Source: Verrucomicrobiota bacterium
Lineage (GTDB): Bacteria; Verrucomicrobiota; Verrucomicrobiia; Opitutales; Opitutaceae
Reading direction: 5' to 3'
Length of the DNA stretch: 64,000 bases
NCBI GenBank assembly: GCA_016871755.1
Contig: VHCJ01000011.1
Span: forward strand, 28,390 to 92,389
Positions 29,675 through 40,641 of this stretch are shown one piece after another (within the stretch, counting starts at the first letter, position 1; each line of letters starts with the position of its first letter). Made by a program: the position numbers and the translations under genes. Under the pieces are notes generated by a model that saw only the letters and a list, made by a program, of their open reading frames with translations, made no database searches and had not been told where the DNA came from.

Positions 29675-30208
29675 ATGGAGATCACGCTGATCGCCGCCCA
29701 GTCCCTCGACGGTTTCATCACCCGCCATGCCGAGCCGGGGACGGCCTTTACTTCGTCCGAGGACCAGCGCCACTTCGCCGCGGCGCTGCAACGCCATGAC
29801 GCGTCGATCATGGGCGGAGAGACATATCGGGTATCGCGCGCCTTCATCCGCGACCGCCTGACGCTGGCGCGTCGCCGGGTGGTGCTGACCCGCGCGCCGG
29901 AGCGGTTCGCGGGCGACGCGGTCCCGGGGTGTCTGGAATTCACGGCGGAGCCCGTCGAGGCCTTGGTCGCGCGCCTGCGCTCGCTCGGACACCGGAGCTG
30001 CGCCCTGCTCGGCGGAGCCCAGATCCATCAGCTCTTCCTCGCCCGTGGACTGGTCGACGGCCTTGAATTGACGCTGGAGCCCCGCCTCTTCGGCCGCGGC
30101 ACGCCGCTGGTGGATGGCCTCGCTGACGCGCGGCTGCAACTGATCGAGTGCCGTCCCTTGGAGGCGAGCAGCACGCTGCTCGCCCGGTACCGGGTTCTGC
30201 GCGCATAG
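29675..30208 (+). CDS. RibD C-terminal/dihydrofolate-reductase-like domain protein
   Basis: 177 residues. It opens [20 protein letters not shown], the typical start of the RibD_C/DHFR-like fold (IAxSLDG), and continues with [13 protein letters not shown] and [19 protein letters not shown], the NADPH-binding glycine motif. [20 protein letters not shown] is the family's conserved C-terminal block. It has no deaminase domain, so it is not a full RibD. It could be a pyrimidine reductase-like or other NADPH reductase of unknown substrate. It stands alone between the divergent gmd and the convergent helicase gene. Confidence 0.85.
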   Translation: MEITLIAAQSLDGFITRHAEPGTAFTSSEDQRHFAAALQRHDASIMGGETYRVSRAFIRDRLTLARRRVVLTRAPERFAGDAVPGCLEFTAEPVEALVARLRSLGHRSCALLGGAQIHQLFLARGLVDGLELTLEPRLFGRGTPLVDGLADARLQLIECRPLEASSTLLARYRVLRA

Positions 30209-30382
30209 CGCGGCTTCCGCGGGACGCGTGCAGGCGCCGCGCGTTGCGTCCGAGCCCACACGCTCAGTCCCAGCCGGTGACGACGCAATCCTGTCCCGCG
30301 CACCGCGCTGAAGATTCACGTACCGGCTTGGGAGATCGCGTCCTGCGCCACGAGGCCGCGTGGTTCCTGCAAGCTCGCGCGC

Positions 30383-32302
<1,920 letters not shown>

Positions 32303-32411
32303 GCGTTGAGGGTGCGCGGGAACTGGGCCGGGACGAGCGCAATCGCCGCGCGACCGGATTCCCGCGTGCGCTTTGTCTCGCCTTTGCGCGGGATTGCTCC
32401 GCACTGCGGGG

Positions 32412-33836
32412 ATGCCGTTCTCGCAGCTTGGTCTGCATTCCAGTCTCGTCCGTGGTGCCCAGGCGATGGGCTACGCCGATCCCACGCCGATCCAACTTCG
32501 CGCGATCCCGATTGTGCTGTCGGGCCGCGACCTGATCGCCTCCGCCCAAACCGGCACGGGCAAGACCGCGGCCTTCGCCCTCCCCGTGCTCAACCGCCTC
32601 GGCCCCCACAAGGCCGGCGCCCCGCGTGTCCTCGTGCTGGAACCGACGCGCGAACTCGCCGCGCAGGTGGAGACGTCGTTCCGCGACCTCGGCCGGTTCA
32701 CCGACCTGCGCGCGACCGTGCTGCACGGCGGCGTCGGCTACGGCCGCCAGCGCAGCGACCTCCGTGCGGGCGCCGACATCGTCGTCGCCACCGTGGGCCG
32801 CCTCCTCGATTTCCTGCAGGAGCGCACGCTGCGGCTGGACGCGGTCGAGGTGTTGATCCTCGACGAGGTCGACCGCATGCTCGACATGGGCTTCATCCAC
32901 GACGTGAAACGCATCGTCGAGATGTGCCCCAAGCAGCGGCAGACGCTGTTCTTCTCCGCGACGGTGCCGCCGGAGATCGAGGCCGTGGCCCGGTTCGCCC
33001 TGCGCGATCCCGCCCGCGTCGAGATCGGCGTCGCCCGCTCCGTCAACGAATCCGTGAAGCACGCGCTCTATCCGGTCCGCTTCGAGCAGAAGTTCGACCT
33101 CCTCCTCGCGCTGCTTGAGCGCACGGATTTCCAGAGCGTGATCATCTTCTCCCGCACGAAGCACGGCGCAGACCGCATTGCGCGCAAACTGAAGGCGGCG
33201 AACCATTCCGTGGCCGTTCTCCACGCGAACCGGTCGCAGAACCAGCGGATCGAGGCCCTGGCCGGCTTCAAGGCCGGGCGCTACGAGATCATGGTCGCGA
33301 CCGACATCGCCGCCCGCGGCATCGATGTCGCGGGTGTCTCGCACGTGATCAACTACGACGTCCCGGAGAACCCGGAGGACTACGTGCACCGCATCGGCCG
33401 GACCGGTCGGGCGATGGCCGTGGGCGATGCCTTCACGCTGGCCGAGCCGGACAACGCCGGCGACGTGCGCGACATCGAGCGGTTCATTGGTCAGCGCATC
33501 CCGCAGCTTTCCCTCGACGGCTTCCCCTACCTCGGCGGCGGAGCTCCGGTGATCGACACGCAGCGCCCCGGCGGCGGCGGCGGGGGCCGGCAGCGCGGCG
33601 GGCGCCCCGGTTCTTCGCACGGCCAGCGCCCCGGCGGCGGGCGGCGCCCGCCCGGCCCCTCGGGCGCACCCAGCGGCCACGCGGGGTCCGGAGGTTCCCA
33701 CCAAGCCGGCGGCGGATCCGGCCCCGGGGCCGGATTCGGTTCAGGCGGAGGCTCCAGCTCGGGGGGCGGAGTGGGTCGCGGTGGTCCGGGCGCCGCCCAC
33801 CCTGGAGTCCGCGGCCGCTTCCGCGGGCGCCGCTAG
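32412..33836 (+). CDS. rhlE: DEAD-box RNA helicase (RhlE-like) with glycine-rich RGG-type tail; motif II reads DEVD
   Basis: 474 residues from ATG 32412 (MPFSQLGLHSSLVRGAQAMG), chosen because the Q motif (GYADPTPIQLRAIPI) follows at the normal distance. Motif I is SAQTGTGKTAAFALPV, motif II LILDEVDRMLDMGF (V in place of the A of DEAD), motif III SATVPPE, and motif VI HRIGRTGRAMAVGDA. The core ends near residue 370; the remaining 100 residues are almost pure glycine, arginine, serine and proline and end VRGRFRGRR, a flexible RNA-binding tail common in cold-adapted or RhlE-type helicases. It is divergent from the DbpA-domain helicase and convergent with purM, with one nucleotide between stops. 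The specific RhlE name is an inference. Confidence 0.9.
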   Translation: MPFSQLGLHSSLVRGAQAMGYADPTPIQLRAIPIVLSGRDLIASAQTGTGKTAAFALPVLNRLGPHKAGAPRVLVLEPTRELAAQVETSFRDLGRFTDLRATVLHGGVGYGRQRSDLRAGADIVVATVGRLLDFLQERTLRLDAVEVLILDEVDRMLDMGFIHDVKRIVEMCPKQRQTLFFSATVPPEIEAVARFALRDPARVEIGVARSVNESVKHALYPVRFEQKFDLLLALLERTDFQSVIIFSRTKHGADRIARKLKAANHSVAVLHANRSQNQRIEALAGFKAGRYEIMVATDIAARGIDVAGVSHVINYDVPENPEDYVHRIGRTGRAMAVGDAFTLAEPDNAGDVRDIERFIGQRIPQLSLDGFPYLGGGAPVIDTQRPGGGGGGRQRGGRPGSSHGQRPGGGRRPPGPSGAPSGHAGSGGSHQAGGGSGPGAGFGSGGGSSSGGGVGRGGPGAAHPGVRGRFRGRR

Positions 33837-33837
33837 C

Positions 33838-34944
33838 CTAGCGCACCTGCAACGTGTCGCCCTCGAACGCGAGGCCGAGGGGCGGGACGGTCACCGCCTT
33901 GCGTGCCCCGTCGCGACGCACCTCGCCCGCGATCCACGCATCGTGGCCCGCCTCCTGCGCCGCCATCACGACGGCGGCGGCCGCCGCCGCCGGCACGTAG
34001 GCCGCGAAGCCAACGCCCATGTTGAAGGTGGCGTAGGCCTCACGCAACGAGACCGGACCCGCCTCCATGATGAACTGGAACAGGGCCGGGATTTCCCGCG
34101 GCGTATGGATCTCGTAGACGAAGGGCTCCTCGGCGCGCATCAGCTTGCGCCAACCATGCCCGGTGACGTGGGCGAGGTAGTGCAGCGGCAGGCCCCGCTC
34201 GAGACAAAGACGCACGAACCGCACGTAGATCACCGACGGCGCGAGCAGGGCTTCACCGTAGGTGCGGGGATCGCCGTGCGCGATGGGCGTGTGGTAGCCT
34301 TTGGGCAGTCGCTCGGCGATGAGCCGGCACAGCGAGAGCCCGTTGGTCTGCACGCCCGACGAGGCGAGGAACACAATCGCGTCGCCCTCGCGCACCGCAC
34401 CGGAAATGCGGTCCGACTTCGGGGCGATGCGGCCCACCGCGGATCCGGCGAGCACGATCGTGTCGGGATTGACCACGCCCTTGAGCGTCGGCGTCTCGCC
34501 GCCGCCCCAGACGGCGCCGGACTGGCGGCACCCCTCGGCGAACCCCTCCACGAGCAACGCCATCCGCTCTGCATCCGCGAACCATCCGGAATCCCCCACT
34601 GCGGCATGCATGGCGACGGAGACCGGCAACGCGCCGCAGGTGATCAGATCATTGACGATCGTCGCCACCGTATCGATCGCGATCTCGCGGTAGCAGCACC
34701 GCCCGCCCTCGCGACGGAACGCATCGGCAACGAGGTTCTTCGTGCCGAGCCCCTCCTCGACATGCGCGAGAAAATGGTCCGGGCCTTCCAAGAGGTAAGC
34801 GCTCTCGCCGCGGACGGAGGCCGGCTCCTCATACCCGTGCGCGGCGAGCGCACCGGCGGTCGAGCGCGCGGCCCGCTGACAGGCCCGCTTGAAGGCGTCG
34901 AGTTGGTCGTAACTCACGCCGGAGGACTCGTAGTTCAAGCTCAT
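33838..34944 (-). CDS. purM: Phosphoribosylformylglycinamidine cyclo-ligase (AIR synthetase)
   Basis: 368 residues from ATG 34944. The PurM/AIRS fold is marked by LLEGPDHFLAHVEEGLGTK near the start, AIDTVATIVNDLITCGALPV (metal/ATP loop), WGGGETPTLKGVVNP, FLASSGVQTNGLSLCRLIAE and HVTGHGWRKLMRAEEPFVYE. It closes the imidazole ring of AIR in purine synthesis. The start overlaps the purF stop as TGATG, so the two purine genes are translationally coupled. It is slightly longer than the E. coli enzyme (345 residues) and is convergent with the RhlE-like helicase gene. Confidence 0.93.
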   Translation of the reverse strand: MSLNYESSGVSYDQLDAFKRACQRAARSTAGALAAHGYEEPASVRGESAYLLEGPDHFLAHVEEGLGTKNLVADAFRREGGRCCYREIAIDTVATIVNDLITCGALPVSVAMHAAVGDSGWFADAERMALLVEGFAEGCRQSGAVWGGGETPTLKGVVNPDTIVLAGSAVGRIAPKSDRISGAVREGDAIVFLASSGVQTNGLSLCRLIAERLPKGYHTPIAHGDPRTYGEALLAPSVIYVRFVRLCLERGLPLHYLAHVTGHGWRKLMRAEEPFVYEIHTPREIPALFQFIMEAGPVSLREAYATFNMGVGFAAYVPAAAAAAVVMAAQEAGHDAWIAGEVRRDGARKAVTVPPLGLAFEGDTLQVR

Positions 34945-36860
34945 CAATAGGACCGCCCCACGTTGCGCTCGTAATAATTCACGTAGGCCTGATTCACCAC
35001 CCGGTAGCCACCGGGGGTCGGGTAGTTGCCGGTGAAGTACCAGTCCCCCGCACTGCCCGGCACGGCGGCGTGCAGGTTGCCGATCGTCTGGAACAGGATC
35101 CGGATCTCCCCCTTCCACTCCGTGTCCTTGGGACGGACCAACTCGGTGATGCGCGCCGCGATCTCGTCATCCGAGAAGGGAGCGTAGATGCCCCGAACCC
35201 GGTTCTCGAGCGCCGCGTCGGCAGGACGCTCCACCTCGGCGCGGCAGGCCCGGTAGGTCTCCTCCAGCAGGTCGTTCATGCCCCGCTCCTTGATGAGCGA
35301 AATCGCGGCCTCGAAGGCGATGAACTTGCCGAGCTCAGACATGTCGATCCCGTAGCAGTCCGGATATCGGATCTGCGGGGCGGTTGAGACGATGACGATC
35401 CGGCGCGGCTGCAGGCGGGTCAGGATCCGCAGAATCGAGCGGCGCAGCGTGGTGCCGCGGACGATCGAGTCGTCGACGCAGACGAGATTGTCGTCCGGTC
35501 GCACCGAGCCGTACGTGATGTCGTAGACGTGGCTGGCGAGCTGGTTGCGGAAGCTCTCCTGGCCGATGAAGGTGCGGATCTTGACGTCCTTGCTGACCAC
35601 CTTCTCGCCACGCGGCCAGTTGCGCAGGATCAGTTCGTCGAGCAGCGCCTCCGTCAACGCCCCGGCCTGGCTGGCCTCAAGGATCGCCGCCTTGACCTCA
35701 TCGCGGCGCTTCTCCCGGAGGGCGGACATCAGGCCGTAGTAAGCGGTCTCCGCAGTGTTGGGGACGAAGCTGAAGACGGTGCGGTCCCAGTCATGACCCA
35801 CGGCCTCGAGCACCTGCGGCGCCAGTTGCGCCCCGAGCGCCTTGCGCTCCCGGTAGATGTCGACGTCGTTCCCGCGCGAAAAGTAGATGCGCTCGAAGGA
35901 GCAACTCGCGCGCGGCAGCGCGTCAGCGAAACGCGTCGAGCGTACGTCCCCGCGCCGCTTGATCGTGACCACGAGGCCGGGCTCGACCTCACGCACCTGC
36001 TCGAGCGCCAAGTCGAAGGTGGTCATGAGCGGCGCGCGCTCGGAGGCGAAGGCGACGACCTCGTCGTTCTGGAAGTAGAAGCACGGGCGGATGCCCGCGG
36101 GATCGCGAGCGACGAAGGCGTCGCCGTTCCCCACCAATCCCGCCAGCACGTAGCCACCGTCCCACTTCCGGGCCGCCCGGGTGATGACGCGGGCAAGGTC
36201 GAGGTTCTCGCTGATTTCGCGGGAGATCTCGGCGCCACCGAGCCCGCGGGCGCGCAGGGCCCGGTAGAGGTCCTCATGCTCCTCGTCGAGGAAGAAGCCA
36301 ATCTTCTCCAGCAGGGCCTGCGTATCCGTGGCGAAGATCGGATGCTGCCCCATGGCGATCAGCGCGGCGTTCAGTTCCGCGGTGTTCGTCATGTTGAAGT
36401 TGCCCGCCAAAGCCAGATTCCGCGTCGGCCACGGCGAGCGGCGGAAGAACGGGTGACACGAGCTGAGATTGTAGCCGCCGCTGGTGCCGTAGCGGAGATG
36501 CCCCATCAGGACCTCACCGCCAAAGTCGAAATGCCGCTTCACGGTCTCCGGGAACTCCGGGTGAATCGTGCCGGACGCCACCTTCTCCTTGTACTGCGTC
36601 AGGAGCGTCTTGAAGATCCGGTCAAGCGGGTTCGCCTTCACCTGCCGCTCCCGGAAGAGGTAGGGCTCGCCGGCGGGAACGTCCAGCTTCGCACAGGCCA
36701 CCCCGGCGCCGTCCTGACCGCGGTTGTGCTGCTTCTCCATGAGAAGAAACAACTTGGAGAAACCCCAGAGCGGCGTGCCGTACTTTTCCTGGTAGTGCGA
36801 AAGCGGCTTGAGCAGCCGGATCAACGCGATGCCGCACTCGTGGCGAATCGAATCACTCAT
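34944..36860 (-). CDS. purF: Amidophosphoribosyltransferase
   Basis: 638 residues, longer than the E. coli enzyme (505), a size seen in Bacteroidetes- and Verrucomicrobia-type PurF. A short propeptide MSDSIRHE precedes Cys9 (CGIALIRLL), the N-terminal nucleophile of the glutaminase domain, with RGQDGAGVA and GHLRYGTSGGYN following. The phosphoribosyltransferase part has LVCVDDSIVRGTTLRRSILR, the PRPP loop. It catalyses the committed step of purine synthesis. It is the first gene of the purF-purM unit. The 145-nt upstream region contains TTGACC on the minus strand at 37008-37013 but no convincing -10. Confidence 0.93.
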   Translation of the reverse strand: MSDSIRHECGIALIRLLKPLSHYQEKYGTPLWGFSKLFLLMEKQHNRGQDGAGVACAKLDVPAGEPYLFRERQVKANPLDRIFKTLLTQYKEKVASGTIHPEFPETVKRHFDFGGEVLMGHLRYGTSGGYNLSSCHPFFRRSPWPTRNLALAGNFNMTNTAELNAALIAMGQHPIFATDTQALLEKIGFFLDEEHEDLYRALRARGLGGAEISREISENLDLARVITRAARKWDGGYVLAGLVGNGDAFVARDPAGIRPCFYFQNDEVVAFASERAPLMTTFDLALEQVREVEPGLVVTIKRRGDVRSTRFADALPRASCSFERIYFSRGNDVDIYRERKALGAQLAPQVLEAVGHDWDRTVFSFVPNTAETAYYGLMSALREKRRDEVKAAILEASQAGALTEALLDELILRNWPRGEKVVSKDVKIRTFIGQESFRNQLASHVYDITYGSVRPDDNLVCVDDSIVRGTTLRRSILRILTRLQPRRIVIVSTAPQIRYPDCYGIDMSELGKFIAFEAAISLIKERGMNDLLEETYRACRAEVERPADAALENRVRGIYAPFSDDEIAARITELVRPKDTEWKGEIRILFQTIGNLHAAVPGSAGDWYFTGNYPTPGGYRVVNQAYVNYYERNVGRSY

Positions 36861-37005
36861 GGTGCGAGGTAGCCGCGGTGCGGGAGCGTCCGCCGCGCCG
36901 GCGGAGCATCCGCGGTGCGGGTGAAGAAAGGAAGCGGCGGGCGCCGGAGCCGGAAGTGTTCAAAGCAGTTGAAAGCGCTTCATGACGGGCCGATCCGTAA
37001 TGCGG

Positions 37006-37977
37006 TCAAGGGGTTTTTCGAGTCCCGAGGTTCCGGGCCCGCAGCGCTCGTCCGCGGGGGTGGAAGCGCGCGTGTTCGTCAACGAGACGGTTCGCAGCCA
37101 CGGCGGTGTAGATTTCCGTGGTGCCGAGGTTGGCGTGACCGAGCATTTCCTGGATCGAGCGGAGGTCGGCCCCCCCTGCGAGCAGGTGGGTCGCGAACGA
37201 GTGCCGCAGCATGTGGGGCTTCACGGGCCGGGTTATGCCCGCCCGCTGCGCGTGGCGGCGGACGAGGAGCCAGAGGGTGACGCGCGAGAGCGGGCCGCCC
37301 CGCTCACTGAGAAACACGACGTCGCCGGTCCGGCCGCTGCGCACCAGCCGGGGCCGACCTGCCTCGAGGTAGCGCCGCAGCGCCGCCGCCGCCCGGCGGC
37401 CCAGCGGCACCAACCTTTCCTTCGCCCCTTTGCCGAACACGCGCAGGAAACCTTGCTCCAGATCGAGGTTGGCGACGGTCAGCCCGGCCAGCTCCGACAC
37501 CCGGAGCCCGCTCGAGTAGAGGACTTCCAGCAACGCGCGGTCGCGGAGGGCCAGAGCATCGCCGCCGACCGGGGCGGCCATCAGGCGCTCGATCTCGGCG
37601 GTCGTCAGCGTCCCCGGCAACCGCCGTGCCCGCCTCGCTCCCAGCAGGAGCGACGAGGGGTCGTCCTCCCGTTTTCTTTCCCGCAGCAGATGGCGGAAGA
37701 ACGTCCGGAGCGCGGCCAGCTTCCGCGCCACGCTCGCCGCCGCCTGCCCCGCATCGCTGAGGGCATGCACCCAGCCGGCGAGATCATCCGCCTCCACGTC
37801 CCGCCACCGGTGGCGCTTCCGGGCGGCCGTCAGCCAGCGCGCACACTGGTCGAGATCCCGGCGGTAGGCGGCACTGGTGTGCCGGGAGAGACCGCGCTCC
37901 AAGTCGAGGAACGCGATGAAGTCGTTCACCTCATCAACGAAACCGTCCGGCGCCCGGCTGGAATCGTCAGGCCGCAT
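37006..37977 (-). CDS. xerD: Tyrosine recombinase of the XerC/XerD family
   Basis: 323 residues, within the 290-330 range of Xer proteins. The N-terminal SAM-like domain is FVDEVNDFIAFLDLERGLSR onwards. The catalytic residues are visible in order: Arg in YSSGLRVSELAGL, Lys in GKGAKERLVPLG, His-x2-Arg in HMLRHSFATHLL, His in MLGHANLGTTEIY, and the Tyr nucleophile in TEIYTAV. Xer proteins resolve chromosome dimers at dif; no second Xer gene or mobile context is present here, so a housekeeping role is more likely than an integrase. XerC and XerD cannot be separated from this sequence alone. Confidence 0.88.
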   Translation of the reverse strand: MRPDDSSRAPDGFVDEVNDFIAFLDLERGLSRHTSAAYRRDLDQCARWLTAARKRHRWRDVEADDLAGWVHALSDAGQAAASVARKLAALRTFFRHLLRERKREDDPSSLLLGARRARRLPGTLTTAEIERLMAAPVGGDALALRDRALLEVLYSSGLRVSELAGLTVANLDLEQGFLRVFGKGAKERLVPLGRRAAAALRRYLEAGRPRLVRSGRTGDVVFLSERGGPLSRVTLWLLVRRHAQRAGITRPVKPHMLRHSFATHLLAGGADLRSIQEMLGHANLGTTEIYTAVAANRLVDEHARFHPRGRALRARNLGTRKTP

Positions 37978-38027
37978 GGAGCACCGGATGAGCGAGGCGG
38001 GCCCGCGCGGCGGCCATCGCGCGGCGC

Positions 38028-38297
38028 CTAATAGCGCCGACGCTGCTGCGGGCGGCGCGGACCCGGCGCCGGATTCGTATCCTTCATGCGGTACGTAATC
38101 CGCGCCTTGTCCAAATCGTACGGGCTCATCTCCATCTTCACGTTGTCGCCCGCCGCGATCTTGATGAAGTTCTTCCGCAGCTTGCCGGAAATGTGCGCGA
38201 GCACGACATGCCCGTTCGCCAGTTGCACCTTGAACATCGTGCCCGGAAGCACCGCGATGATCTTGCCCTCGACCTCAATCGATTTGTCGTCAGACAT
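38028..38297 (-). CDS. infA: Translation initiation factor IF-1
   Basis: 89 residues. An OB-fold S1-like domain starts [20 protein letters not shown] and continues [20 protein letters not shown] and [21 protein letters not shown], nearly identical in pattern to bacterial IF-1, which occupies the ribosomal A site during initiation. E. coli IF-1 is 72 residues; here about 17 extra basic, proline-rich residues follow (ending RRPQQRRRY). Monocistronic and divergent from tadA, with a candidate promoter in the gap. Confidence 0.95.
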   Translation of the reverse strand: MSDDKSIEVEGKIIAVLPGTMFKVQLANGHVVLAHISGKLRKNFIKIAAGDNVKMEMSPYDLDKARITYRMKDTNPAPGPRRPQQRRRY

Positions 38298-38352
38298 GGG
38301 CTCAGGCGCGGAAACCGGGATGGCGGGGAAAGGGCATGCGGGAACGAACCCT

Positions 38353-38382
38353 TGAATCGTCCAGACCTCCGGGTTTAGTCAA
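38353..38382 (-). promoter_or_regulatory. Candidate sigma-70-type promoter for infA
   Basis: On the minus strand, TTGACT (38382-38377) lies 18 nt before GATTCA (38358-38353). The -35 is good, the -10 poor (3 of 6 matches to TATAAT). It lies about 55 nt upstream of the infA start. Weak evidence, listed because such boxes are rare in this GC-rich DNA. Confidence 0.3.
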
Positions 38383-38418
38383 GGCTTTCTTCCCGCCGCG
38401 CCGGGAAAGCCGCTGTCC

Positions 38419-38982
38419 ATGCCCTCCGCTCCCAGCACGCCCCCTCCCCCCTGCCCGTTCGACAAGCGGTTTCCGTCCCAGCTCGTGCGCGACGACGCGT
38501 TCTACATGAGCCTCGCGTTCAACCAAGCAATCGACGCCTGGCGCGAGGACGAGGTGCCGATCGGCTGCGTGATCGAGCGCGGCGGGGAGGTCATCGGCGC
38601 CGCTCACAACGCCGTCGAGTCTTCCCGGGACCCCACCGCCCACGCCGAGGTGCTGGCCATCACCCAAGCCGCCGCTGCGATCGGCGACTGGCGGCTGGAG
38701 GATGCCACGGTGTACGTGACCAAGGAACCGTGCCCCATGTGCTCGGGAGCCCTGCTGATGTCCCGGGTCCGCCGGGTCTGCTACGCCGTGCGCGACCCCA
38801 AGATGGGATGTCTCGGGGGAGCCACCAACCTCAACGACCTGCCGCGGATCAACCACCACGTGGAGTTGACCCCCGGCGGCGAGTTGGAGGCGGAGTGCCG
38901 GGAACTGCTGCAGGCGTTCTTCCGGCTGAAGCGATCCGCCGGCGGATGGGGCGATCCGGCGGAACCCGGGTTGCCCAGTTGA
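38419..38982 (+). CDS. tadA: tRNA-specific adenosine deaminase
   Basis: 187 residues. The cytidine-deaminase fold starts DAFYMSLAFNQAIDAWREDE, with the zinc/catalytic block DPTAHAEVLAI (H-A-E) and EPCPMCSGALLMSRV (P-C-x2-C). DPKMGCLGGATNLNDLPRIN is typical of TadA-type deaminases, which convert the wobble adenosine of tRNA-Arg(ACG) to inosine. An N-terminal extension of about 30 proline-rich residues precedes the domain; a later start is possible but none is clearly better. Superoxide dismutase follows after 51 nt on the same strand. Confidence 0.92.
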   Translation: MPSAPSTPPPPCPFDKRFPSQLVRDDAFYMSLAFNQAIDAWREDEVPIGCVIERGGEVIGAAHNAVESSRDPTAHAEVLAITQAAAAIGDWRLEDATVYVTKEPCPMCSGALLMSRVRRVCYAVRDPKMGCLGGATNLNDLPRINHHVELTPGGELEAECRELLQAFFRLKRSAGGWGDPAEPGLPS

Positions 38983-39033
38983 CGCCGCTCCCAGACTCGC
39001 ACATCCTTCCCCTGCTTTTTCTCCTTCATCCTC

Positions 39034-39663
39034 ATGGCCTACGAACTCCCGCCCCTGCCCTACGCCTACGACGCCCTCGCGCCCCACATCGATGCGCGAA
39101 CGATGGAAATCCATCACACCAAGCATCATCAGGCTTACATCACCAACGCGAACAACGCGCTCAAGGACCACGCCGCCCTCGCCGCGCTGTCCTGCAACGC
39201 CCTGATCGCCGACCTGTCCCAGGTCCCGGAGGCGATCCGCGGCGTGATCCGCAACAACGCGGGCGGCCACAGCAACCACGCCTTCTTCTGGACCATCCTC
39301 GGTCCGGGCAAGGGCGGCGCCCCCAGGGGTCGCCTCGCGGAGGCCATCACCGCGTCCTTCGGCAGCTTCGACGCCTTCAAGGCTGACTTCACCAAGGCCG
39401 CCACCACCCGCTTTGGCTCCGGCTGGGCCTGGCTCGTCGTCGGCAGCGACAAGAAACTCGCGATCGGCTCCACCGCCAACCAAGACAGCCCGCTCATGGG
39501 CAAGGCCGTCGCCGGCATCGAAGGCAAACCCGTCATCGGTCTCGATGTCTGGGAGCACGCGTACTACCTGAACTACCAAAACCGCCGCCCCGACTACATC
39601 GGCGCCTTCTGGAACGTCGTTGACTGGGACGCCGCCGAGCAGAATTACGTCGCCGCCCTCTGA
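39034..39663 (+). CDS. sod: Superoxide dismutase (Fe/Mn family)
   Basis: 209 residues. It starts [20 protein letters not shown], with metal ligands in [12 protein letters not shown] (His), [13 protein letters not shown] (His), and the Asp/His pair in [11 protein letters not shown]. No signal peptide, so cytosolic. TANQDSPL at the active-site entrance and the GGHxNHxxFW pattern resemble the Mn-type, but iron or cambialistic use cannot be excluded. An intrinsic terminator follows the stop at 39692-39716. Confidence 0.95.
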   Translation: MAYELPPLPYAYDALAPHIDARTMEIHHTKHHQAYITNANNALKDHAALAALSCNALIADLSQVPEAIRGVIRNNAGGHSNHAFFWTILGPGKGGAPRGRLAEAITASFGSFDAFKADFTKAATTRFGSGWAWLVVGSDKKLAIGSTANQDSPLMGKAVAGIEGKPVIGLDVWEHAYYLNYQNRRPDYIGAFWNVVDWDAAEQNYVAAL

Positions 39664-39691
39664 TTCCGGAGCCTCTCCGCTTCGCTCCTCA

Positions 39692-39716
39692 AGCCCCGTC
39701 GCCGGCGGGGCTTTTT
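39692..39716 (+). terminator. Intrinsic terminator after sod
   Basis: A 7-bp perfect stem AGCCCCG/CGGGGCT with a 7-nt loop, ending in TTTTT. It lies 29 nt after the sod stop and just before the convergent end of the YmdB-type gene. Confidence 0.88.
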
Positions 39717-39720
39717 CATG

Positions 39721-40509
39721 TCATGACATCCGCACCGTCACCAACGCGCACGCCGTGCAGCGACGGGCCGCCGGATCATAGTCCACCCGCACGCCGCTGA
39801 GCCGGACGTCACCCGTCGCGACTTCGAAGCGCCGCGGCATCCCGTCGAGGAATCGCCCGATCACCGGCTCGACCTCCCGCCCCAGCACACTCGCATACGG
39901 CCCGGTCATGCCGACGTCGCAGCAGAACGCCGTGCCCGCCGGCAGCACCGCCGCGTCTGCCGTGGGGACATGGGTGTGCGTGCCCAGAACCGCCACCGCC
40001 CGCCCGTCGAGATGCCACCCGAGGGCCTGCTTCTCGCTGGTGGCCTCGGCATGAACTTCGACAAACAGGGCATCCGCCTTCCCGGCCCCGACGGTGCGCT
40101 GGTGCAGCGCATCCGCCGTGAGGAAGGGACAGTCGACCTTGGGACCCATGAACTGCCGACCCAGCACGATGGCGATCGCAAGCCGAAAGCCACCGGACTC
40201 AAGGATCAGGTGATCGCGGCCGGGACATGACCGGGGAAGATTGGCCGGGCGGCAGACGCGCTCGAGGCCTTTGATTTCCTCCTCAAAGCCGCGCTGGTCC
40301 CACACATGATCCCCGAGGGTCAGGGCGTCGACCCCTGCTCCCAGCAGGGTCCGGGCAATCGCGCCAGTGAGCCCCGCCCCCGCCGCCGCGTTTTCCGCAT
40401 TGGCAATCACGAAGTCGAGCCCCCACTCGCGCCGCAGGTCCCCCACCCGGGCCTGGACCACGTCCCGGCCGGGCCGCCCGACAATGTCACCGATGAACAG
40501 GAAGCGCAT
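39721..40509 (-). CDS. YmdB-family metallophosphoesterase
   Basis: 262 residues from ATG 40509 ([18 protein letters not shown]), the usual start of this family. Metal-binding motifs are [38 protein letters not shown] and [12 protein letters not shown], matching the TIGR00282-type phosphoesterases (B. subtilis YmdB, a cyclic-nucleotide phosphodiesterase with dimetal centre). The frame is open far upstream, but that part is antisense to acetolactate synthase and has no domain. Divergent from ilvB with a 132-nt gap. Confidence 0.92.
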   Translation of the reverse strand: MRFLFIGDIVGRPGRDVVQARVGDLRREWGLDFVIANAENAAAGAGLTGAIARTLLGAGVDALTLGDHVWDQRGFEEEIKGLERVCRPANLPRSCPGRDHLILESGGFRLAIAIVLGRQFMGPKVDCPFLTADALHQRTVGAGKADALFVEVHAEATSEKQALGWHLDGRAVAVLGTHTHVPTADAAVLPAGTAFCCDVGMTGPYASVLGREVEPVIGRFLDGMPRRFEVATGDVRLSGVRVDYDPAARRCTACALVTVRMS

Positions 40510-40641
40510 GAACGGGGAGACAGCACGAGCCAGGCTCGGGTGACGAGCGCCTTTTGCCGCCCGGACGGGGCCGCTTTCCGCTCTTGCGTCCCCGCGACCG
40601 CCCGGGTTGTCTCCACGCGTCTTTGTCCACTGCCACCCGCC

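Noticed and set aside
37006..37977. Xer recombinase as integrase of a genomic island
   Set aside because: No tRNA, attachment repeats, phage or cargo genes flank it; purine and translation genes surround it, so a housekeeping role is more likely.
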